5,999 nucleotides of DNA from Gemmatimonadota bacterium (GTDB taxonomy: Bacteria > Gemmatimonadota > Gemmatimonadetes > Gemmatimonadales > GWC2-71-9): NCBI GenBank assembly GCA_025360265.1, contig JANYCP010000155.1, positions 1 to 5,999 of the forward strand, written 5' to 3'. Below the pieces are notes generated by a model. The model did not search any database, was not told the origin of the DNA, and saw only the letters and a program-made list of their open reading frames with translations. Shown here piece after piece: positions 1-5,537 of this stretch (position 1 is the stretch's first letter; the number at the start of each line of letters is the position of its first letter). The position numbers and the translations under genes are program-made.

Positions 1-113
1 GGATAGAACGCGGTACGATCAAGTACCACATGCTGCGAATCGCCCGCGTGCTCGATCACCTGCGCATCGAACTCAAGGAGCAATGCATCGCGATAGTACA
101 GGCGCTCGGTCAC
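1..113 (-). CDS. Alanyl-tRNA editing protein (AlaX-like), N-terminal fragment
   Basis: Reading leftwards from a GTG at 113, an open frame of 37 codons runs off the window edge. It starts MTERLYYRDALLLEFDAQ (GTG read as Met) and continues to VVLDRTAFYP. The phrase LDRTAFYP, normally followed by TSGGQ, is the hallmark of the editing-domain barrel shared by alanyl-tRNA synthetase and freestanding AlaX proteins. The short Y-x-x-D...F-x-A-x-V lead-in fits a standalone AlaX and not a full synthetase. Such enzymes work in the cytoplasm, deacylating tRNA-Ala mischarged with Ser or Gly. The zinc-binding HxxxH motif would lie outside the window. The GTG overlaps the TGA of the upstream MOSC gene by 4 nt (GTGA), which suggests translational coupling in one operon. 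The family call is fairly firm; size and completeness cannot be judged. Confidence 0.8.
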   Translation of the reverse strand, partial: MTERLYYRDALLLEFDAQVIEHAGDSQHVVLDRTAFY

Positions 114-910
114 ATCAACTCGACGCTGTCGCCGACGTGAAGTGTTCCGATGCTCCGCGCGACGAGATTCTGGCCGAAAAGCGCGCCAAGCCCAGGCACA
201 GTGCGGAATGTGGCAAGGGTGCGCAGTGGCTCCTGGCGCGCACTGCGCGCACCACTTTCCTGGTCCGTGGTGGTGACGACGCAGCGCGCACACGGCTTCA
301 CTGCATCACAATCCAGCTCGCCGAGCTTCATCACCATCCAATCATCTTCACTCCACGCCTTCGCACCCCTCACCACAATGCTCGGCCGAAAGCGCTGCAT
401 CGGCACCGGATCCACAAGCCGTTTGTTGAGATCATCGAGCGATTCCTGCAACGCTGCCATCAACGGATAGCCGTCGGTGAACGCTGTCTCGGCATCGGCA
501 CGCGGCGAATACTCAGGATCGATCGGGTTGTGTGCCTTCGTTCCGAAAGCGACGAGACGACACGACGTACCGATCGCCGAGGAGAACCAACCCGCTGCTT
601 CGTCACCTTGATCAGCGGCAGCGATGACGGTGTAGCCCCAGACGGTGACGTCGCGAGTGGGGGCGTTTTCATCAAGCGCCAGATGCAGGGGAGCGACGTT
701 CGGTGCGTTGACATGCAGGATCCCCGCGTCAAGCGCGGGGATGACACCTGCGAGCGCGGCGACTTCGCGTTGTGAGATGAAGTGATTGCCTTCATCGACC
801 AGCATGAGGCGGCGATCACCGACCATGCCGAGCCGATCGACGGCGATCGAGGAGACCGCGATTCCGCGGCACCCTTTGATTGGATAGATGTTGAGGCCAG
901 TGATTTCCAT
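110..910 (-). CDS. MOSC domain protein, mARC/YcbX-like molybdenum-cofactor oxidoreductase
   Basis: The N-terminal MOSC_N beta-barrel begins MEITGLNIYPIKGCRG, with the family's YP-[IV]-K signature. The MOSC domain follows in the C-terminal half and contains KPCARCVVTTTDQESG, matching the CSRC-[IV]-x-TT-x-D segment of YcbX and mitochondrial mARC, where a cysteine ligates Mo. Relatives reduce N-hydroxylated or N-oxide compounds. At about 266 residues this protein lacks the C-terminal 2Fe-2S ferredoxin domain of E. coli YcbX (about 369 residues), so it should need a separate electron donor, as mARC does. ATG at 910 is preferred because it places the conserved motif right at the N-terminus. An in-frame GTG at 922, one base after the preceding gene's stop, would add four residues. 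Neither start has a clear Shine-Dalgarno sequence. It lies between a VOC gene and an AlaX gene in one apparent operon. The family is sure; the substrate is unknown. Confidence 0.9.
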   Translation of the reverse strand: MEITGLNIYPIKGCRGIAVSSIAVDRLGMVGDRRLMLVDEGNHFISQREVAALAGVIPALDAGILHVNAPNVAPLHLALDENAPTRDVTVWGYTVIAAADQGDEAAGWFSSAIGTSCRLVAFGTKAHNPIDPEYSPRADAETAFTDGYPLMAALQESLDDLNKRLVDPVPMQRFRPSIVVRGAKAWSEDDWMVMKLGELDCDAVKPCARCVVTTTDQESGARSARQEPLRTLATFRTVPGLGALFGQNLVARSIGTLHVGDSVELM

Positions 911-923
911 GCCGGAGTTCACG

Positions 924-1310
924 CTATTTAGCCGCGGGATCGTCTTGCATCACACCGAAGATGTTTCCTTCAGTGTCCTTGGCGTATGCCAGCCAACCCA
1001 TTGCAGGGATCGGCATCTTGGGCAGCGCAATCGTACCGCCGTTGGCAACGATCGCGGCAACCGAGGCATCCACCGACGAGACCTTGGTGGTTACGGTGTA
1101 CGCATTGACAGCCTGGCCTTCCGTCGGCGCTGGTCCGCGACGCGGCACCATGCCGCCGTTGATGCCAGGCGCTTCGGTGCCAGTCGTGATCAACCAGTAC
1201 GGTGTCGGGCCATCCCATTTCTGGAAGTGCCAGCCGAACACGGCGGTGTAGAAGGCGACGGCGCGTTCCGGGTTATCGGCGTGAAGTTCGAAATGGGTGG
1301 GGCGGTTCAT
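924..1310 (-). CDS. VOC family protein (glyoxalase/bleomycin-resistance fold, COG3324 type)
   Basis: A 128-residue single-domain protein made of two beta-alpha-beta-beta-beta modules. Module 1 has HFELHADNPERAVAFYTAVF (residues 6-25), then GW, and a GINGG turn at 49-53. Module 2 ends with GWLAYAKDTEGNIFGVMQDD (105-124), where the D-x-EGN-x-FG motif carries the Glu usually used as a metal ligand. This pattern is typical of the 'predicted enzyme related to lactoylglutathione lyase' group. Length is normal and the gene looks intact. Substrate cannot be assigned; members include glyoxalases, dioxygenases, isomerases and resistance proteins. ATG at 1310 is supported by a GAGGAG Shine-Dalgarno eight bases upstream. 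It is the first gene of the leftward operon and its TAG stop lies almost against the MOSC start. Confidence 0.9.
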   Translation of the reverse strand: MNRPTHFELHADNPERAVAFYTAVFGWHFQKWDGPTPYWLITTGTEAPGINGGMVPRRGPAPTEGQAVNAYTVTTKVSSVDASVAAIVANGGTIALPKMPIPAMGWLAYAKDTEGNIFGVMQDDPAAK

Positions 1311-1318
1311 TGCGCGTG

Positions 1319-1324
1319 CTCCTC
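1319..1324 (-). promoter_or_regulatory. Shine-Dalgarno of the VOC gene
   Basis: The minus strand reads GAGGAG, then an 8-nt spacer, then the ATG at 1310. It is the strongest ribosome-binding site in the window and fixes the start of the VOC gene. Most other starts here have little or no complementarity to the 16S rRNA tail. Confidence 0.75.
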
Positions 1325-1418
1325 AAGGGATGACAAGGTAAAGTGACCCACCCCACCGCTTACCGACAGGGCCCGGATCGGCCATCTTTCGCCAATACCC
1401 CGTCACTTCGGTGTTCTC
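1325..1418. other. Divergent intergenic region between the two transcription units
   Basis: These 94 nt separate the leftward VOC operon from the rightward hexosaminidase cluster and should contain both promoters. No convincing -35/-10 pair could be read on either strand. The only structure noticed is a 7-bp inverted repeat, AAGTGAC at 1341-1347 and GTCACTT at 1402-1408, 54 nt apart, which could be chance. No RNA gene or small ORF is supported. Confidence 0.5.
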
Positions 1419-3449
1419 ATGCGCCCTGCCCTGCAGCTCATCGCCGCCGCGACCCTTGTCGCGCCCATCGCCGCCCAGGTTCCGGCCAGCCATACGCTCA
1501 TGCCAGTACCGTCATCGGTGCAGCTCACAGCGGCGCAACTCCGCGTGGACACTGGATTTAGCGTCTCGACGGTCAGGGTCAGCGACGGACGTCTCACTCG
1601 GGCAATTGGCCGAGCAGTGAGTCGGTTGGAAATGCGGGCGGGCGTACCGCTCTTCCGACGAATTGGTAGCGCCGGAAGTGCTTCGCTTGTGGTCGACGTG
1701 GCCAGCCCGGGATTCGCCGTCCCCGATCTCGCGGAAGACGAGTCGTACCAACTGAACGTTACCGGATCAGGCGCAACGCTTACCGCGGCCACGGTTGTAG
1801 GCGCGATTCGCGGGCTAGAGACGTTTCTCCAGCTGCAAGGCGGGGACGCAAAGGGCGTGTTCATCCAGGGCGCCACGATTCAGGACACGCCGCGCTTTCG
1901 CTGGCGCGGGCTGTTGCTCGATGTGTCGCGTCATTTCGAGCCGACCGACGTGATCAAGCGCCTGCTCGACGGGATGGCGATGGTCAAGCTCAACGTCTTT
2001 CATTGGCACCTCTCCGACGATCAGGGCTTTCGCGTCGAATCCCGCGCCTATCCTCGGCTCCATCAGCTTGGCAGCGATTCGATGTTCTACACCCAGGAGC
2101 AGATCCGCGAGATCGTTAGCTATGCAACTGATCGCGGAATCCGGGTCATGCCGGAGTTCGATGTGCCCGGTCACTCCTCCGCCTGGTTCCCCGGGTACCC
2201 GGAGCTGACGGTCGGGGCGGGACCGTTTGCGATCGCACGGACCTGGGGGACGTTTGAACCGACGATGGATCCGACCCGCGAATCGACCTACCAGTTTCTT
2301 GACAAGTTCATCGGCGAAATTGCCGGACTGTTCCCTGACAAGTACTGGCACATCGGCGGCGACGAAGTCGATCCTAAGCAATGGAAAGGGACCGCGGCCA
2401 TTCAGTCGTACATGAAGAGTCATGGCCTCGCCAACGAGGTCGCGCTCCACACAGCATTCAACGCACGCCTCTTCGCCATCGTGCAGAAGCACGGCAAGAC
2501 ACCGGTTGGCTGGGACGAAATCTTCCAGCCCAACCTGCCGACATCTGCCGTGATCCAATCGTGGCGCGGCACGGCGGTGCTGGCGACGTCGGCGAAGGCC
2601 GGCTTCCGCGGCATTCTTTCGGCGCCGTACTACATCGATCACATGAAGGCCGCCGCCGATTTCTATCTCCCCGATCCGATTCCGGCCAACACTGACCTCA
2701 CGCCGGAACAACAGGCGCTTGTCCTCGGCGGCGAAGCGTGCATGTGGGGCGAATACGTGGTGAGCGAAACACTGGCCTCGCGTATCTGGCCACGACTTGC
2801 CGCAATTGCCGAACGATTCTGGTCGCCCCAGAACGTGGTGGATGTGGCTGATATGTATCGCCGTCTTGACGTGACATCGCGCCGCTTGAGCGAGGTCGGC
2901 CTGCGACATGAAGAACATGTCGCACGCAACGTCCGCCGACTCGCCGGCGATTCCACCGCGCTGTTCGAGACGCTGCTCGATTACGTGCGCCCCCGGGACT
3001 TCGGCGGCAGCGGTAGCAATCAGTTCTTCCCGCACACGCGACTCATGGACGCGGCACTTCCCGATCCCCGGGCGAGTTGGGACATCACCGGACGGGCGCG
3101 GCGCGCTGTGGCCGGCGATGCCGTCGCCGCCACGCAACTCCGCACAGACCTGACGCGAATGGGCGCCGTTCAAGCTCGGCTCACCGCCGTGCGCGATTTC
3201 ATTCCGGCAGCGGGCGAGGGAGTACAGGTAGCCGCCGCCATGTCGAATCTGAGTCGAGTCGGTCTCGACGCACTGGGATTTATGGCGCGGCGCACTACGG
3301 CTGATGCCGCGTGGAGCACGTACGCCGACTCGATGCTCGCGGCGCTGGCGCCGCGGCGGATCGGGCAATGGACGCTGGTACCAACCGCTACGGACGCGGT
3401 GAGAATTCTCGTAGATGCGGCCAAGGGCCTTCCGCCGCCGCGTAACTGA
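1419..3449 (+). CDS. Secreted beta-N-acetylhexosaminidase, glycoside hydrolase family 20
   Basis: A 676-residue exported enzyme that removes terminal beta-linked GlcNAc/GalNAc from chitin oligosaccharides, glycoprotein glycans or wall fragments. Residues 1 to about 20 form a signal peptide (MRPALQLIAAATLVAPIAA). A GH20b-type N-terminal alpha/beta domain spans about 24-153 (MPVPSSVQL onward). The TIM-barrel catalytic domain spans about 157-471: RWRGLLLDVSRHF at 161-173, FHWHLSDDQGFR at 194-205, PEFDVPGH at 245-252, the catalytic Asp-Glu pair D315-E316 in HIGGDEV, W382, GGEACMWGE at 437-445 and RFWS at 466-469. Substrate-assisted catalysis by the DE pair is known for the family. A helical extension of about 200 residues (472-676) follows, as in many bacterial GH20 enzymes. 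All catalytic elements are present. The ATG at 1419 is chosen because it yields the signal peptide, though no Shine-Dalgarno precedes it. It is the first gene of the rightward cluster. Confidence 0.95.
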   Translation: MRPALQLIAAATLVAPIAAQVPASHTLMPVPSSVQLTAAQLRVDTGFSVSTVRVSDGRLTRAIGRAVSRLEMRAGVPLFRRIGSAGSASLVVDVASPGFAVPDLAEDESYQLNVTGSGATLTAATVVGAIRGLETFLQLQGGDAKGVFIQGATIQDTPRFRWRGLLLDVSRHFEPTDVIKRLLDGMAMVKLNVFHWHLSDDQGFRVESRAYPRLHQLGSDSMFYTQEQIREIVSYATDRGIRVMPEFDVPGHSSAWFPGYPELTVGAGPFAIARTWGTFEPTMDPTRESTYQFLDKFIGEIAGLFPDKYWHIGGDEVDPKQWKGTAAIQSYMKSHGLANEVALHTAFNARLFAIVQKHGKTPVGWDEIFQPNLPTSAVIQSWRGTAVLATSAKAGFRGILSAPYYIDHMKAAADFYLPDPIPANTDLTPEQQALVLGGEACMWGEYVVSETLASRIWPRLAAIAERFWSPQNVVDVADMYRRLDVTSRRLSEVGLRHEEHVARNVRRLAGDSTALFETLLDYVRPRDFGGSGSNQFFPHTRLMDAALPDPRASWDITGRARRAVAGDAVAATQLRTDLTRMGAVQARLTAVRDFIPAAGEGVQVAAAMSNLSRVGLDALGFMARRTTADAAWSTYADSMLAALAPRRIGQWTLVPTATDAVRILVDAAKGLPPPRN

Positions 3450-3471
3450 CCCTAACCTTCGGCATTCCAAC

Positions 3472-4197
3472 ATGTTGCCATCGTACTCTCAGCTCCGGCG
3501 AACGACTCCGGTAGCCCTGATGCTTATCGTCGCTGCGTGCGGCACCAACGCGCAGCGCACGCGCCCCAATGACTCCATGGTCCGCGACACCGCCCGGACC
3601 GGCGGTTGGCTGAAGCTCTTCGACGGCCGGACATTGACGGGGTGGCACGGATATCAGGAGCCGATCGCCGTCACCACAGGCTGGCGCGTCGAGGACGGCG
3701 CGATCCGCACCGGCGGCGATTCAAAAGATCTCGTCAGCGATCTGCAGTACGGCTCGTTCGAACTCGAGCTGGAATGGAAGGTGACGCAGGGTGCCAACAG
3801 CGGGATCTTCTACTGGGCCAACGAAGGGACAGCGGAGATTTACGAGAATGCGCCCGAGGACCAGATCCTCGACAACATCGGATCACCGGGCACCACGCCG
3901 ATGAATGCGGCTGGTGCGTTGTACGATCTCTATCCGGCGCCGCTCGACGCGGTGAAGCCGGTCGGCGAATGGAACAAGGCGCGCATTGTGGTGCATGGCG
4001 CCAAGGTGCAGCAGTGGCTCAACGGCGTGAAACAGGTTGACGTCGATTTTGACTCGCGAGAAATGCGCAACAAGATCGCGGCAAGCAAGTTCAAGCAGTG
4101 GCTCTCCTTTGGTAAGTCGCGACGCGGCCACATCGGGCTGCAATCGCACGGCGGAACGGTCTGGTTCCGCGCCATCCGCATCAAGGACCTCTCGTGA
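3472..4197 (+). CDS. DUF1080 lipoprotein (3-keto-disaccharide hydrolase family)
   Basis: A 241-residue protein with a lipoprotein signal: Arg at 9-10, a hydrophobic stretch and lipobox VAAC with Cys23, so it is probably anchored on the outer or inner membrane. One DUF1080/3keto-disac_hyd domain (concanavalin-like fold) fills the rest: LFDGRTLTGW at 49-58, FELELEWKVTQGANSGIFYW at 96-115, QILDN at 131-135, GALYDLYPA at 148-156, GEWNKARIVVHG at 165-176 and GHIGLQSHGGTVWFRAIRIK at 219-238. Characterised relatives cleave glycosides whose sugar has been oxidised at C3. The oxidase that would make such substrates (Gfo/Idh or similar) is not in the window. An in-frame ATG at 3415 would overlap the hexosaminidase by 35 nt and bury the lipoprotein signal, so 3472 is preferred. 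No clear Shine-Dalgarno is seen. It begins 22 nt after the hexosaminidase and overlaps the transporter gene by 4 nt. Confidence 0.9.
   Translation: MLPSYSQLRRTTPVALMLIVAACGTNAQRTRPNDSMVRDTARTGGWLKLFDGRTLTGWHGYQEPIAVTTGWRVEDGAIRTGGDSKDLVSDLQYGSFELELEWKVTQGANSGIFYWANEGTAEIYENAPEDQILDNIGSPGTTPMNAAGALYDLYPAPLDAVKPVGEWNKARIVVHGAKVQQWLNGVKQVDVDFDSREMRNKIAASKFKQWLSFGKSRRGHIGLQSHGGTVWFRAIRIKDLS
4183..4187 (+). promoter_or_regulatory. Probable ribosome-binding site for the MFS transporter
   Basis: AAGGA lies 6 nt before the GTG at 4194, inside the last codons of the DUF1080 gene. It supports the GTG start that overlaps the preceding TGA, and it suggests reinitiation or coupled translation. Confidence 0.45.
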
Positions 4198-5462
4198 AAT
4201 CGAACGTGGGCCGTCTCTCGTTCATGATGTTCCTGCAGTACGCGGTGTGGGGGGCGTGGCTGCCACTGGCTGCCCGCTACCTCACGGCATCGGTGGCAGA
4301 CGGCGGTCTCGGTTTCACGGGCACGCAGATGGGAATCATCCTCGGCCTCGCTGGCTCGATCGGTGCGATCGCTTCGCCGTTCATCGCCGGCCAGCTCGCT
4401 GACCGCTACTTCAGCACCGAGCGATTTCTCGCGTCACTGCTCGCCATCGGCGGCGTGGTGAAATGGATCACCGCATCGCAAACCGGCTTCCAGCCCTGGT
4501 TGATCCTGTCGATCATCTACGGCGTGGTGTACATGCCCACGCTGGCGCTCTCCAACTCGATGGCGTTCGCCAATCTTGCCGATCGCGATCGCGGCTTCCC
4601 GCGCGTGCGGGTGTGGGGCACGATCGGGTGGATCGCAGCGAGCTGGATCTTCCCCATGATCTACCTGCAGAGCAACCTGCATTTCGGCTGGATGCCGCCA
4701 TTCCTGAGCGGCCCCGAATTGCCGGGCGTGACCCATCGCCTGGCCGATTCGCTGCGCTTCTCCGCGATCATTTCGTGGGGTTACGCGATCTACTGTTTCG
4801 CGCTGCCGCACACGCCGCCAAAGAAGGACGGCGTTGAGAAGCTCGCCTTCGCCAAGGCGTTCCGACTTCTGCGTGAACCGTCGTTCGCCGTCCTTGTCGC
4901 CGCATCACTGCCGATCAGCATCATTCACCAAGTCTATTTCCTCCAGACCGGCCCGTTCTTCAATCATCTCGGCCTGCTCGACAGCCAGATCGGGCCCGCC
5001 ATGACAATCGGCCAGTTCAGCGAGATCGCGCTCATGGCGGTCCTCGGCACGATGCTGGTGAAGCTCGGTTTCCGCGCCGTGATCGCAATTGGCGCGTTTG
5101 GGTATTTCGTGCGCTACATGATCTGGAGCATGACCGGATTGCCAGTCGCCGTGCTGGTTGGCAGCCAATTGCTGCACGGCCTCTGCTACGCCTGCTTCTT
5201 TGCCGGCGCATTCATTTACACCGATCGTGTCGCACCAGCGGACGTGCGCCACTCAGCGCAGACCGTCTTCGGTATCCTGATTCTCGGTGGAGGGCCGGTC
5301 CTCGGCGGCTTGCTCTCCGGCAAGCTCGCCGCCATGTACACGCCGACCGGCGGTGCGGCGGACTATGCATCGCTCTGGCGCGTGGTGGCGTTCATCGGGC
5401 TCGCGGCCGCAGTGTTCTTCTGGATGGCGTTTCGGGAACGGCGCCCGACGGAAACGACGTGA
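4194..5462 (+). CDS. MFS transporter, nucleoside:H+ symporter (NupG/XapB-like) family
   Basis: A 422-residue polytopic inner-membrane protein, close to the 418 of E. coli NupG, with about 12 hydrophobic segments and a charged central loop around residues 205-230. Segments resembling NupG are FLQYAVWGAWL at 13-23, YMPTLALSNSMAF at 113-125, RVRVWGTIGWIAASW at 137-151, GQFSEIALM at 273-281, and GGLLSGKLAAMYTPTGG at 371-387 followed by a final LWRVVAF helix. NupG imports nucleosides with protons. Here the neighbours are a hexosaminidase and a DUF1080 protein, so a sugar or glycoside cargo is at least as likely (inference). Start GTG 4194 sits in a GTGA overlap with the DUF1080 stop and has AAGGA 6 nt upstream; the resulting N-terminus matches NupG in length. 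It is complete with no anomalies. The superfamily is certain, the family strong, the substrate open. Confidence 0.9.
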   Translation: MKSNVGRLSFMMFLQYAVWGAWLPLAARYLTASVADGGLGFTGTQMGIILGLAGSIGAIASPFIAGQLADRYFSTERFLASLLAIGGVVKWITASQTGFQPWLILSIIYGVVYMPTLALSNSMAFANLADRDRGFPRVRVWGTIGWIAASWIFPMIYLQSNLHFGWMPPFLSGPELPGVTHRLADSLRFSAIISWGYAIYCFALPHTPPKKDGVEKLAFAKAFRLLREPSFAVLVAASLPISIIHQVYFLQTGPFFNHLGLLDSQIGPAMTIGQFSEIALMAVLGTMLVKLGFRAVIAIGAFGYFVRYMIWSMTGLPVAVLVGSQLLHGLCYACFFAGAFIYTDRVAPADVRHSAQTVFGILILGGGPVLGGLLSGKLAAMYTPTGGAADYASLWRVVAFIGLAAAVFFWMAFRERRPTETT

Positions 5463-5481
5463 TCGTGGATGTTCGGTGTAA

Positions 5482-5501
5482 GGGCGCAGCCGGCTGCGCC
5501 C
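5482..5501. repeat. Perfect 20-bp palindrome in the transporter-cutC gap
   Basis: The arms GGGCGCAGCC and GGCTGCGCCC are exact reverse complements with no spacer. Intergenic palindromes of the type GGGGCGCAGC...GCTGCGCCCC occur as dispersed repeats in various environmental bacterial genomes (recalled, not searched). No T-tract follows on either strand, so it is not a classical intrinsic terminator, although the RNA could fold and protect the upstream transcript's 3' end or weaken read-through into cutC. Confidence 0.75.
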
Positions 5502-5509
5502 CTACTACC

Positions 5510-5537
5510 CAATGACTCACGACCAACGACCAACGAC
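5510..5537. repeat. Four tandem 7-bp repeats, consensus CAAYGAC
   Basis: The units are CAATGAC, TCACGAC, CAACGAC and CAACGAC in a row, beginning 8 nt after the palindrome. The ATG of the cutC frame lies inside the first unit, and the repeats encode the first nine residues of that protein, which precede the conserved domain. Palindrome and repeats may be one composite dispersed element. Confidence 0.7.

Noticed and set aside
83..775. A 230-codon plus-strand open frame
   Set aside because: It is antisense to the clear MOSC gene, with low-complexity Arg/His-rich composition and no motif.
1341..1408. AAGTGAC/GTCACTT inverted repeat in the divergent gap as a regulator site
   Set aside because: Seven bases at 54-nt spacing are readily found by chance, and no regulator gene is adjacent to support it.
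3415..3471. Upstream ATG extension of the DUF1080 gene
   Set aside because: It would place a basic 19-residue segment before a proper lipoprotein signal peptide and overlap the hexosaminidase by 35 nt.
1815..3473. A 552-codon open frame on the minus strand opposite the hexosaminidase
   Set aside because: It is Arg/His/Ala-rich, shows no recognisable domain and lies fully antisense to an unmistakable GH20 gene; GC-rich codon use explains long antisense frames.
5482..5501. Palindrome as an intrinsic terminator of the transporter gene
   Set aside because: No run of T follows on either strand and the two arms have no loop spacer, so a repeat element is the better description.
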